Of a DNA stretch of 64,000 bases, positions 1-16,000 are shown piece after piece. Every line of letters starts with the position of its first letter. Position 1 is the stretch's first letter. The translations under genes and the position numbers were made by a program. The stretch lies in the NCBI GenBank assembly GCA_958510875.1, contig OY294067.1, positions 276,316,742 to 276,380,741 on the forward strand. Direction: 5' to 3'. The stretch is from Endomychus coccineus. Taxonomy: Eukaryota; Arthropoda; Insecta; Coleoptera; Endomychidae. The notes under the pieces are model-generated. The model did no database searches and was not told the DNA's origin. It saw only the letters and a program-made list of their open reading frames with translations.

Positions 1-874
1 ATCTGATCGATCAATGTAAATTTCTTTTCAAAATAAAATAAAGGGAGAAAAGTGTATTGGTACAAAGAACACTAGTTTTTAAGAATGTACGTTTATTTAT
101 AGCTGCAAACAGATACAGGTATAATAACAATATCTATCAACATTACAATTATTATAATTAAAAATATGAGCAACAAAGAGAATTGTAAATTCAGTCTTAT
201 TGTTTATGTGATAATTTCCAAATCTCCACAATAAGATTCCCATAAATATTACATACATCTTTTTAAGCCATGATAGTTTCATGCTAACTGAGCTTGAATA
301 GAATATGACAAAAAATAAATTCGGGAGCAACATTAGATGTCAAACAGGTAAGTTATATTCATATTACTGAAATTTACAGCAACATTGAAAATGAGATCCT
401 CAGTTAAACGTCATTTCAAATGCTTAAATAAATCTAGGGTACCATGTAGATCATGGACATGATAAGAATAACAAATTCTGGCTAGGATACAACACATTTG
501 CTTATTTTCATTAATAGGCCAAAGACACAGAAACTTTGCCATTTCATGTCAGCACTATCACTTTAGTTTCTTTGTTACAAGACTTATCAAAATTATACAT
601 CTTGAAAAGCATTCTGGTTGCCTTAAAGGAAGGTAAAAAAACATTCCTTATGACTTAGAAACCATCAAGTAAATCATTGTTGCTGCTCTGAAACATAAAT
701 CAAAATTTCTCCTTCAAGTTCAACAGTGTGCCTTCGGAAGATATGTATTTTATTTCCATTAGATCTTAGAAAACGAATGAGAAAAAATGTGTTTTCTATG
801 GTACAAACAATATAGGCAAGTTTCAGTACAGAAATTATATTTAGAATAAAACTTCTGTGGTGTAAAACACTTTT
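1..874. other. Downstream flank / probable 3' UTR of the BTBD10-like gene
   Basis: AT-rich sequence with no convincing coding ORF. It lies immediately downstream of the minus-strand BTBD10-like stop codon (TAA at 877-875), so part of it is probably that gene's 3' UTR. TTTATT, the complement of AATAAA, occurs near 750 and again near 90, and either could be the minus-strand polyadenylation signal. The 78-codon ORF here lacks any recognisable motif. Confidence 0.4.
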
Positions 875-5307
<4,433 letters not shown>

Positions 5308-6460
5308 TTCAACTTTGGGAAGTAAACACTTCACAAATATATACAAATAATCTACACAAATAAAAATATCTCTAGATCTAGAATAACTCCAGTACATAGG
5401 AGCCAGGAGAAGATTTCGTAAAAAACAAGCTGCTGTATGAATGACAACTGACAGCCAAGCAGACCAGAGATGGGTAGAACAATGAGCAGCGAGGTCTATA
5501 CTAGACCTCGTTGACAATGAGTGGATTGATGACTAGCGTTCCCAACTGGGTTGACGTAAAAAATTTTAAATCACTGTAAAAAAGGTAAATTTATGCTAAA
5601 CATCCAAGAAAATGGCAAATGAAATTTTAAAACGAAGTTCTTCAAAGTTTTGAAACAAAATGTCTAAATCCTCATGATCAGCAGAATTTTTCAATAGATT
5701 TCACAGATGACGATTTCGAAAAAATATCTTTCCTTGGTTTCTATTGACCGCAGAACGTCATCTGGCACCTCGAATTAAATTTATATTTCAGCCGTGGTAT
5801 AAGAATACCAAGATTCCCCCGGGTAACTATTGCGGCAAGATTAGTTTTAATTAAAAAAAATATTTTTGGTAATTCTAGGTTAGTAAGCTATTTGAAATGT
5901 GGTTGATTGATTGCTGTTCCTTCTTTATACACATTTGATTTTCCTTGCCCTTGAACACACGTATTATTAATGTCCAGTATGTAGTGTAGTGCATAGAGAT
6001 CATATATTAGATAGAGGAGTAAAGCCTGTGTTTAAGGTATATAAGCGGTGCGTGACATGTTCAAATTTCTTAGCGGACCCTCCCCTCACACTCCTCAAAC
6101 CGCTTACATTGATGACGGCGTGCTCTTATATAAAAGGGAGAAGTGTACACTCGGGTGGGGTGTATGGCGATTAGCGCTTACAGCCTCTCGTATCATTTTG
6201 TAGTCAGATTTGGCCTGAAGAGAGCGGGGTTCTTACCGAGATGGTAAAACTTTATCATCTCGGTAAGAACCGTCGATGAACATTTAATTCGATATATCAA
6301 CATATCAACAGTTAATTCGCTCATCGATAGGAGAGCATACATAATAAGCGAGACTACGCTTGGGTCAGTCATATAGAACATGAAATATTGAACGCTTAGC
6401 CATAGAACCACTACAACTATTAAGTCGCAGATTTAGTTCCGCGTATCAGTTACCTGTAAC
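5308..6460. other. Intergenic region upstream of the BTBD10-like gene
   Basis: This region should hold the 5' UTR and promoter of the minus-strand BTBD10-like gene. The short ORFs in it have no recognisable content. A small hairpin near 6225-6270 is formed by two inverted copies of a tract reading cttaccgagatgg / ccatctcggtaag. I see no other gene. Confidence 0.4.
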
Positions 6461-6747
6461 CACGGTCGTATATACAGGACTGAAAACTCGTGGCTGTTTC
6501 CTAAGTGAGAAGTGAGTCCGCTAAGCGTCATCTGTTGCATAGTACCAAAAGGGTGGCGCATGAGTCGAGGGATGTTCTCTGGCACGTATACCACCGTGTT
6601 TGAACGATATGGCGCCTAATCTTGACATCGTGACAACATTTTTCGATCCATGCGCTAGCTGGTGGCTGAGCGAGTGACTACGAGTTTGGCGACATGTAAG
6701 AGACTAATGTCAAACATAGAGTTCCCAAACCTGTATATACGACCGTG
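6461..6747. mobile_element. MITE with CACGGTCGTA termini, short copy
   Basis: A 287 bp element with inverted ends cacggtcgtatatacagg / cctgtatatacgaccgtg. It is flanked by near-identical 8 bp duplications, cctgtaac on the left (6453-6460) and cctgaaac on the right (6748-6755). Internal sequence is shared in inverted orientation with the copy at 21129-21723, for example the tract with cgagtttggcgacatgtaag. It has no coding capacity. An 8 bp target duplication fits hAT- or P-type transposition. Confidence 0.75.
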
Positions 6748-7301
6748 CCTGAAACAAATCCCGTACTACGATATTTTGAAGCGCAGTCTGTGTAATAATA
6801 GAACTATGATGCTTACTACATTTACTAAAACATCGAAATTACTAGAATGAATTTTCGATGTTTTTTAACATGTCAATGTTCTATGACCTTACAACCTTTG
6901 AATCAATTCAATAATTTGTTTCTGTTTCTCTATGACATAACCTTTTTGTCCTTTAGTTAGAATTAGAACATGCAGGCCTTCGTTGAGGTATAATTATTAA
7001 TAGGAAAGTAAACTTAATGTTCGAAAACGAATTATGCCCTTGAGTACCCATACAAAAGTTTTAATTGGTTGGTAAGCTACTGTGACATTGTATCCATCAC
7101 CCTATTCTACTTGAATTAAACTTCAGGTCTATCGCTGTAACGTTAGGAATATCATCATTTTACTTGTCTAAGAAGAGTGTGATCAATAGGCGTCATGAAG
7201 ATATGTTAGTACGAGAACGTATGAGGCAATCGAATGCAGGTGAATAGGAACTAACCTTGCGGAAGTTTTGAAATTCTGAAAGACATAAACCTGTACCCAT
7301 A

Positions 7302-7556
7302 ATGGCACAAACTGAAGCACAAAAAATGCAACTTATTCAAGACTTAGAAATAGAAATGATGGCAGATATGTTCAATAGGTTGACAACAGCTTGTCACAAA
7401 AAGTGTATTCCTCCAGTTTATAATGACTCAGAAATTGGTAAAGGTGAAGCCGTTTGTATTGACAGATGTGTTGCTAAGTTCCTAGACATTCACGAACGAA
7501 TTGGTAAGAAACTTGGACAACTTTCCATGCAAGATGAAGCTTTATTGAAAAAGTAA
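7302..7556 (+). CDS. Tim10: Mitochondrial small TIM chaperone Tim10
   Basis: A single-exon CDS of 84 aa, close to the usual Tim10 size (about 90 aa). It has the twin CX3C motif of small Tim proteins, CHKKC at residues 31-35 and CVDRC-type CIDRC at residues 52-56, spaced as in Tim10. It also has the family N-terminus ([20 protein letters not shown]). Small Tims form a hexameric ring with Tim9 in the intermembrane space and escort hydrophobic carrier and beta-barrel precursors. No targeting presequence is visible, as expected for proteins imported through the MIA disulfide relay. The start follows ttgcccata-like context and is the only in-frame Met before the conserved block. An AATAAA at 7606-7611, 50 bp after the stop, is the likely polyadenylation signal. 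Confidence 0.95.
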   Translation: MAQTEAQKMQLIQDLEIEMMADMFNRLTTACHKKCIPPVYNDSEIGKGEAVCIDRCVAKFLDIHERIGKKLGQLSMQDEALLKK

Positions 7557-7605
7557 ATCCTTGGTTGTTAATGTAGTATAATAATAGTTGTAGCATTTAA
7601 GTTAT

Positions 7606-7611
7606 AATAAA
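7606..7611 (+). terminator. Polyadenylation signal of Tim10
   Basis: A canonical AATAAA hexamer lies 50 bp downstream of the Tim10 stop codon in AT-rich sequence. It is the first canonical signal after the gene. Confidence 0.6.
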
Positions 7612-8445
7612 TTGTTAATAGATTTTACCTTGTTTCCATAATCTATTATCAGTGTCAGGTCAACTAATATTATCGATATCTAAGATATGAATTATTTGAG
7701 GTGAACATGAAAATGCATGTATTATGAACGTAAGATTGATGAAACTGTTGATCTGTCGAAGTATTTAGTAACAGAAGTTAAAAATTGAATAAGTGAAAAT
7801 CAGTATTTCAAAGAAACAAATTAAGATCATTATTTAGACATTTAAATATGTAATTTGGAAATTTAATTGCCATCTTCAGTAGATAATAAGACATGTAACC
7901 AAGAATATGGAGTTGAACAGCTTGAAATGTTTAAATTAATGGGCGATATGTATGGTGACGTACCTTGTTACTTTTTTTTGCGATTTTTACTTAGTACGGT
8001 TTCAATACTCCTTCAAGTCTACCAGATCTGAATCTGATTGACTTTTATGTTGGTTTCTCAGGCGCCAGATTTTGTCAAGGTTTACTCCTCGTTAAGAGCT
8101 GCTGCTAAGGCCCTTACCACAAAGCGTATCTATCACTGTGCTATCTATGGATAGCCTTGTCCCAGGGTAGTCTCAGTGAAGTAAGTAACCAGGGGTCAAT
8201 AGGGCAGACTGAATAGTATTAGAATTGTAAACTTTTTTGCAATTAATACTTTACCCTCACTACGTCCGCGTAATATCAGTAATCTTTTGGGTACTTTTAA
8301 TAGTGGTGAATACTAAGTTTCATTTACCCTGCACTTCTTTCAGGTTAGTACGCGTAATTTCTCGGGAACGGTCTCGCTGGTAATTGTACGACAGTGCCAG
8401 GCACTTATATACTACCCACACATAAATTTGGCAATTATAACTCTT
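7612..8445. other. Intergenic sequence between Tim10 and RBM19, left part
   Basis: No ORF with recognisable content. The composition changes from AT-rich to mixed around 7950-8450, where it merges into the GGGTAG-repeat block, so this may be the edge of an unidentified repetitive element. Confidence 0.3.
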
Positions 8446-8643
8446 ACTTCCGGGTAGTCACAGCGTATTAGAATTATAATCACCTCGTCAGTAATACCAC
8501 TGTACTTCCGGGTAGACACAGAGTGGAAATTACGACTCTCGAACATACATCCTCCTTCAGAGCCCACTTCCGGGTAGTAACAGCGTGTGACCCTGGCGGT
8601 GGACTATCCACGACACACCCTTATTTCCGGGTAGACACGGTGT
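8446..8643 (+). repeat. Four copies of an ACTTCCGGGTAG motif about 60 bp apart
   Basis: A motif of about 21 bp, consensus ACTTCCGGGTAGWCACAGCGT, starts at 8446, 8504, 8566 and 8623, giving spacings of 58, 62 and 57 bp. The spacer sequences are not similar. A weaker relative (cccagggtagtctcag) lies near 8160. The conserved motif with unconserved spacers differs from an ordinary tandem satellite. Confidence 0.7.
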
Positions 8644-9721
8644 ATATTGGTTTGTCGTGACTCCCTTTCACTCTAATCATTCACACCCTCTGACAATACA
8701 ATTATTTAACAAATTCAATTTTTACGTTTATCGGTACAGAGCACAATTAATTTTTTCGGGACGTTATGGAAATTTGTACAGGATAAACTTATCAGGTACA
8801 ATACAATAATTACAATTACTAATTAAACAATATTTGATATTACAAGGGCGCACCGTGGGCAAAACAATGGAACTCAATGTACTAACTCAAATAGCAAAAT
8901 CACTATTTACTTCAAAGGTAATTGGTGGAGCACTTACTTTTTGATCTCAGCTGTCTAAATGGTTAACTCACACTTTAGTTGCTTGCTCACTATGTTCGTA
9001 AGAATTCTAATAATCCTCAACGCTTGCGAGGCGTTCTTTTATACCAATCGAGGTGCTGGTCAAGTCACCTACACCAGCTCCAGCCGAACCTTTTTCCGCG
9101 CTCATGATGGTCCACCAGTTCCTGGATTTTGTGCCGTTTTTATGGTTACATCTGTTCCGATATCTTTTTTTGACACTAAATATGCGTTTCTGAATGAAAT
9201 CAAAATATACGCGACTTATGAATGGAGCCATATGCAACTCTGACACTTAAACTATACGAATGTTAATGCCCGGTACTATCTATCTTCCTATACAACAATA
9301 TAATTATTCGGAATTATCAATTCGAAATCTAAAATTTACTACTAATCTATGTGTTTCCCATTTAATAATTATTCAAGATTTTAGAGCTTCGTTACAGTAC
9401 CATGATCTCGGTAATTAATGATAATGTAACCTGTGATCAATACTGTTTCTAAGCCAACTAGAATTTTTACAAACCACTTGAAATGGTCGTTTAAAATACT
9501 GAAGTTGAAAGGAAATTAACGAGTTTTACAGTAGATGTAAACATCAGTTTTGACTGTCCTTAACTGCCAAATTGGATCTTTGTCATTTGAACGGTTTATC
9601 CCTAATCTAAGTTGTAAGTCTGTCAATATTGGTTTGGACTAAGTGGGAAATGATAAACAAAGGTCTTGATATAATAAAACATTTATTACTTTGTTTTTTA
9701 TCACTTATATTATAGAAACAT

Positions 9722-9776
9722 TAACGTGACTATAGTTTCAACAACTAGCGTGTCATCTTCAAAACGATACTAATGA
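9722..9776 (-). ncRNA. Hammerhead-ribozyme-like motif, left arm (degenerate core)
   Basis: On the minus strand the core reads UUGAAGA (consensus CUGANGA, so C3 is replaced by U), followed by a stem II of only partial pairing and then GAAAC-UAUA-GUC. The GAAAC-loop-GUC part is canonical. Stem I can form from CAUU/AAUG and CGU/ACG with an internal loop. The C3 substitution suggests reduced or no activity. Confidence 0.4.
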
Positions 9777-9827
9777 ATAGTTTTAAAGATGGCAAGCTAG
9801 TTGTCGAAACTATAGTCACATTAGTGT
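9767..9827 (+). ncRNA. Hammerhead-ribozyme-like motif, right arm (degenerate core)
   Basis: On the plus strand AUACUAAUG (9767-9775) pairs over nine positions with CAUUAGUGU (9819-9827) as stem I. GGCAA/UUGUC forms stem II, and GAAAC-UAUA-GUC forms the mini stem III and cleavage triplet. The core at 9783-9789 is UUAAAGA, with two departures from CUGANGA, so it is probably inactive. Confidence 0.4.
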
Positions 9828-10029
9828 TTCTATAATATAAGTGATAAAAACAAAGTAATAAGTGTTTTATTACATCAATATGATAAATGATCACAAGTAA
9901 CAGCTTTAATTCAAATTCTCAAATTAGGATTTTGTGGTGAGAAATCACCACTGAACATGAGAAATTGGCAGTGTTGATATACAAATTCAAACAGTCATTA
10001 TATAAACAATTTTATTTATATTTGATAAC

Positions 10030-13000
10030 TTAGTCAATATTAAAAACACTCTTTGTCGATTTAATTTCTTGATGAGGTTGGAAATGATCTGCGGTTCTTT
10101 TCCTTATCTCCTCCACTTCTTCCTCTTTAGAAGCCCATTCAAGAACCAATCGTCTCCCATACAAGTGAGTACTTTGAGATAAAGCTTCAAAAGCTTTCTA
10201 AAAATATTACATGATACAATTTGCGCCTAAATAAGGTGAATCTTCCAACTCTTACCTTAGCATCACTTGAAGCAACATAATCCACAAAAGCAAACCCTCT
10301 ATGAGAATCTCCAGAAATTTTTTTAGGTAACCTGAGTGCTTTTATTTCGCCGAACACACTGAATAACTCGTTTATTTCTTGCTTATTGGCTTGGAACGGT
10401 ACATTTCTAACTAAAATTTTATTGCCTGTTTGCTTTGTAGCTTTAGAAGATTTCTTTGATTTGTGTACATCCTCTCTGAAAAACAGTTCAATTATTAGTT
10501 CAATATTTCAGATTCGTTTAATATAACTTGACATTTTCATAGCTGTTACTATTTTTTACTATCCTCACTATACATAGTCAAAGGGAAGTATTAAAATCGG
10601 TCTAAAGAAAAATTTCCGGATTTTTGTGGAAATATCAGTTTTGAGCCTTTCTGAACCTATCTTGTTCATGACCATTGCTATTTTGAGATCATGCATCCGT
10701 ATTTAACCAACCAATAGCCTCTATAGAAGGTATCGATGTAACTCACTGTTAGAGTGTGGCGTTTCCATCGGTCGTACAGGGCCCAAAAAGTGCGATTTTT
10801 GAGCAAAATCAAAAGTTTGTTCAATTGTCAATCATAAGCTGACTGTTTATCGTATCAACTAATGCTCAACATTCATTGATAGTATTTTGTGTGTACTTTA
10901 ATGGGAGTTTTTGTTTGATATTTGCAAAGGGGGCGCTGCAATCGCTTTTTCTTCGCAAAAACGTAATTTTCCGATTGCGGCCCAAAAAATTAACCTTTTG
11001 ACACAAAACACGATTCAAACGAAAGATATTGATGGCTTTCACCTATGGGCCGATTCGAGACCATTTTGAAAAAAAGGAACCGCGAAAAATGAGAATAAAT
11101 TTTAGATAGCATAAACATTTACGCAAATTTTGATCCCAAGCACGATCTTCTAGGTTGCGCCAATCCCGAAAAAACTCATGCTAAGCTTTTTAGGCTCTGC
11201 CGGGTCCAATTTTGCGTCTTTCGTTATAAACCTTGGTTCAGACTATAGATGTTTCTTGTGGCTATCTCAATATACCATTTTCCCCGCTTCAGCGTTTGAC
11301 AGTCACACAAAAAAAAATCAACTAAAAATTCCAATTCTTACTTATCAAAGATGATGTACACTAGCGTTAACTTGGGTTCGATCCCACCCGGGAGACGTTT
11401 TTTTCTCCTTTTTTTATAATGATACAAAATCATAATAATTTTAATAATAATAAGGGGCCTATATTAGGCCCCATACATTCTATTAACTTCTAATTGGTGT
11501 AATTTCACACGTCTTTCAATTTTTTCTGTCATAAAATAATCGAGTGGAACTCAAGAGTTTTAATAAAAAATGACCAATAACCCGAGGAGCATAGGATCCA
11601 GACATTTTTAATGCCCATATTCGTGATGAGCGCACCCAAAAACATAGAGATTGACCAAAATTGAGGAGCGTAAAAATTTGAACCCTAAAAATTACAGAGG
11701 GACTGGTTCATTCATATTATGAATATTTGGAGGAATTACTACTCTAATATTCAATTAAACTAAAAATTGAGCTTTAATATGCGTACAAACATGCAACTGT
11801 GCACGGTCCCCTCAACATCACGGGGGTCAAATTAATTATTACCTGACTTGACTCGGAACGGAAAAATCTTAATAGTTGTTAGAGCCGATGCTCCGCGACG
11901 GCGTTCGGAGCGTTCTGTTCCATCTATGTACGCACGTTCAGGTTGTATTCATCATTGATATAATACTTACTGCAATGTCCTCTCTGAGCGTTTCAATTCC
12001 AAAGATTTCCCATCGAGCACACTTTGCTGCATAGTTTTCAAAGCCTTATCTGTACATGCTCGTGTCTTGAATCTGACGAAACCATAACCCATCGATAACG
12101 TGATGTTGGGGTTGTTTTTATCTTTTTTCGTAGCTACAGTTGCGTAATGTATTTTACCACAGTTTTCGAAATGCTAGAATGCAATAATTTTAGTATTTTA
12201 TAAAAAACGAAAATAAATTTTACTTTTTTCAAATCCATATCAGTCGAAACGAAATTCAAATTCTTTACAAACAACGTAGTTTCTGGCTCTGGCTCTTCGT
12301 CATCTTCAGATGATGCTTCAACCAGTGGTTTGTTTGAATTTCTGTCAGGTTTGAAAGTGCCCGAATCATTCGGTTCTGTGTATTCTGATTTTGCTGGTGG
12401 AGGTTTCTTGTCTGATAGAACTTTTTCAGGTGCCCATTCTAGATATAGAGGCATATTTTTGAATTTACTGTAGGCTAACTTTGTGAACGCCTTTCGTGCC
12501 TCTACAGACTCAACAAATTCGACTATAGCTGAAACGAGAGGTGACTTAGGAAACAGTTGTTAATATGCATGATCAACATACCAGTAATACCAGATGGTGG
12601 CATAATGACACGACCCAAGACGCCATGTTTCTCAAATAATTCTCGAATTTCTCTGCTGGCAGTTTTTGATGGAAGATTCTTCACCAATATGATTGTTTTT
12701 GACCTTACGTTTCCAGTCTGCAATTTTCACACATCAATATAGAATATAAATATTTTGTTCATCTTTTGACTTTACTACGAGAGGAAAATGTATAATGTTC
12801 ATAGAATATAGAACGAGAGGAAAACCTATAATGTTCTTATAACATCTAATGACCCAGCGATGGAATGTTGGGAGAGGAAGTAGGCATTGGAATTTCTTCG
12901 CAGTTCCGCAATATCGAATTCTTAAAATAAATTAAATATACCCAAATACTACATCAATATGTAGATTCATATATGGGCAATTCTAAATTAAAGGAGACGG

Positions 13001-16000
13001 TCAAGGAGTGGGGGGGGGGTCTGCGGAACTTGCCGGGGCAATTTTTTTCCGTTTCTACATCGTATTTAAACTCGTTTACTGGCATTTAGAGATTAAAATA
13101 CCTTTTAAAAAGCTTTTTATGAATTTTTTCAATTTTTTGGGTTGTTTTTCAACGAAAATGTCAAAAAACCGTTTTTGACCCCAGAAATCGACGTTTTATA
13201 ATAGATAAACGTCCAAGAAGTCATTTTCGATCGGAAATTGGCCGCTGAATTCGAAAATGGTGTCAGTTTCCTTACATAACGCATCATTTGCTATCCGTTG
13301 GCTGATTTTCGGCAAAATACCTTTCTTTTTTACGGCGTCATATCGATGTGAGCAGCCATTTAAAAAAAAAAATTCTTTAGCCAAATCTGCGTGTTTTTAG
13401 CTCAGCTTTTCTACCCTATGGCTGATTTTCGGAAAAATACCTCTTTTTAAAGCGTCATATCAGTGTGAGCAGTCACTGAAATTTTTTTTTTGCGAAATCT
13501 GCGTGTTTTTACCTCAGCTTTACGATAAAATGAGAATTCTTTTGACTAAATGGATTTCAGAGGTCGAAAAATTGAAAAAACTAAAAGAAAACGACAAAAA
13601 AACGATATTACTGTACAAAAATCTATCGTCAGGTCGCTGACAAATCTTTTTTTGGGACATATGACCTTGGAATCGGATTCAGCGGGAAATTTTACTGTCA
13701 TAAAACAGTTCCCGAACGTCATCCAACAGTTTTTACACTCCAGTAACCATTAATTTTACGCCAAAAACCATGGAAACGTAATTTTCTTCCAGTTTTTGAC
13801 CTTTTTCGACCTCAAAGTTGCAGAATTTAGAATTGTAAGTAGGATATTTGGATTACTTGGACAATTTTCGATCGAAAACATGCTATAACATTATTTTTAT
13901 ACGTATTTTGGTGCTTTGGAAAAGCAGTTTAAAAAAAAGCTTTTTCGTAGCTGCAAAACTCGAGACTTCGTTTTTTTGTAATGAAGTTTGTTTCTCAAAA
14001 CTTTAAATTGACTAAAATCGTGATCAAAATGACTGATTTTGATGTAAAATTTCCTAAGCATTCTGATTATGACAATTTTTCAATCCCACATGATGACCCA
14101 GAGCCATAAAATTACTAAATTACACTAATTTATATTAAGTTTCGTTGTTTTGCCTCCTATTTTTTGCGCTTTATTGACTTTTGTGGCTCTAGGTCTACAT
14201 GTGGGATAGAAAAATTGTCAGAATCAGAATGCTTTGGAAATTTTACATCAAAATCAGTCATTTGATCACGATTTTAGTCAATTTAAAGTTTTAAGAAACA
14301 AACTTCAAAAATTACAAAAAAACGAAGTCTCTAGATTTGCAGCTACGAAAAAGCTTTTTTCAAACTGCTTTTCCAAAACACCAAAATATTTAAAAAATTG
14401 TCCAAGGAATCCAAATATCCTACTTACGATTCTAAATTCTGCAACTTTGAGGTCGAAAAAGGTTAAAAACTGGAAGAAAATTACGTCTACCTGGTTTTTT
14501 GGAGTAAAATTAATGGTATACTGGAGTGTAAAAAATGTTGGATGACGTTCGGGAGCTGTTTTCTTATCGTAAATTTCCCGCTGAATCCGATTCCGAGGTC
14601 ATATGTCCCAAAAAAAGACTTGCCAGCGACCTGACGGCAGTTTTTTGTACAGTAATATCGGTTTTTTGTCGTTTCTTTTAGTTTTTTCAACCTCTAAAAC
14701 CCATTTAGTCAGAAGAATTCTTATTTGATAGTAAAGCTGAGCTAAAAACACGCAGATTTGGCTAAAGAATTTTTTTTTTTAAATGGCTGCTCACATCGAT
14801 ATGACGCCGTAAAAAAGAAAGGTATTTTGCCGAAAATCAGCCAACGGATAGCAAATGATGGATTATGGAAGGAAACTGACACCATTTTTGGATTCAGCGG
14901 CCAATTTTCGATCGGAAATGACTTCTTGGACGTTTATTTCCTATAAAATGTCGATTTCTGGGGTCAAAAACAGTTTTTTGGCATTTTCGTTGAAAGACAA
15001 CCCAAAAAATTGAAAAACTTCATAAAAAACATTTTAAAGGGCATTTTAATCTCTATATTGATGTGATATCAAATGAGTTCTACTTTGGAAATTGCCAATA
15101 GATATCTTATCATGAAACCTACCGTTAAAAACGCATCCAAAACTACGCCTTCTTGCTCTAGATATTTCCTAGTTTGTGCCACGATTTGCGTTTCTCCTAG
15201 AGCAAGTCTAACTGCCGCGCTACCTTGACCGTGAGGTCCGACTACATTTTCTTTGGTGGTGCCGAACGAATCGGCAACTACTTCAGCCACTGCATCGTGA
15301 CCCAAAAAAAGGGCGTTCCAATTGTGGGTTTTAGTTGCTTGCGACTTCTGTTTGTTCGCTTTCTTCAATTTATAATTACCACTTTCACCTGGGAACCACA
15401 AAATATAACTATGAGATGGTTTATTTTAATTTCGAATGTAGTTGAAAGAGAAAGTGATTCACAAATATTTTACCTTCCACAATTTCATCAGGATTATCTT
15501 TAGCCTTAGCGGGAAGCAAATGCACCATTCGTCCATGAAGAACTGATCCATCTAGTTCAGAATAGGCTTTTACTGCATGTTCTGGCATCAAGAATGTTAT
15601 CGTTCCGAAACCTTTTGTCTTCCTACTTGTCATATCAATTGGAAGATTAACTTCTATTAAAGGACCTACAAAACAGTTCAAATATAATCATTTTCCAGTT
15701 TATGGAATGAAACCTGCCAAAATATATTGCTTCACGTGAATTCAATGTTGAATTAGGAATCATAACATTTATATTTTGTTCCAGAAAATGTCAAGTAAAT
15801 ACTTGCATTCTCAAGCCCAGCAAATTTTTTCTGAATCTATTGAGAAAAGGAGAATAATGGCAATAAAAAATACATTGTACAATATGTATTCTGAGAAAAA
15901 TATGTCACTGTGAAATCTTTGAGCTCTGAAAATCTTACGTCAAATTACGTATGCTTGCAAGAATTCTTACGAAAGTGGAAAGCTGCAAATACCGCAATTT

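Larger units (their letters stand above)
9667..9878. repeat. Near-perfect palindrome with hammerhead-like cores (Penelope-type)
   Basis: The left arm (tattactttgttttttatcac..., from about 9667) is the reverse complement of the right arm (ending ...gttttattacatcaa, about 9878). The centre lies near 9775. Each arm contains a CUGAAGA-like core, a stem II, and GAAAC-UAUA-GUC, which is the hammerhead layout. The structure resembles the inverted terminal repeats of Penelope-like elements. It has no ORF. Confidence 0.7.

Noticed and set aside
11370..11410. GGGTTCGATCCCACCC, like a tRNA T-arm / B box
   Set aside because: No acceptor stem, D-arm or anticodon arm can be placed upstream. Kept only as a possible SINE remnant.
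13196..13384. 62-codon ORF also found at 14758-14946
   Set aside because: The two copies are simply the two arms of foldback element B. There is no similarity to known proteins and they start in a low-complexity run.
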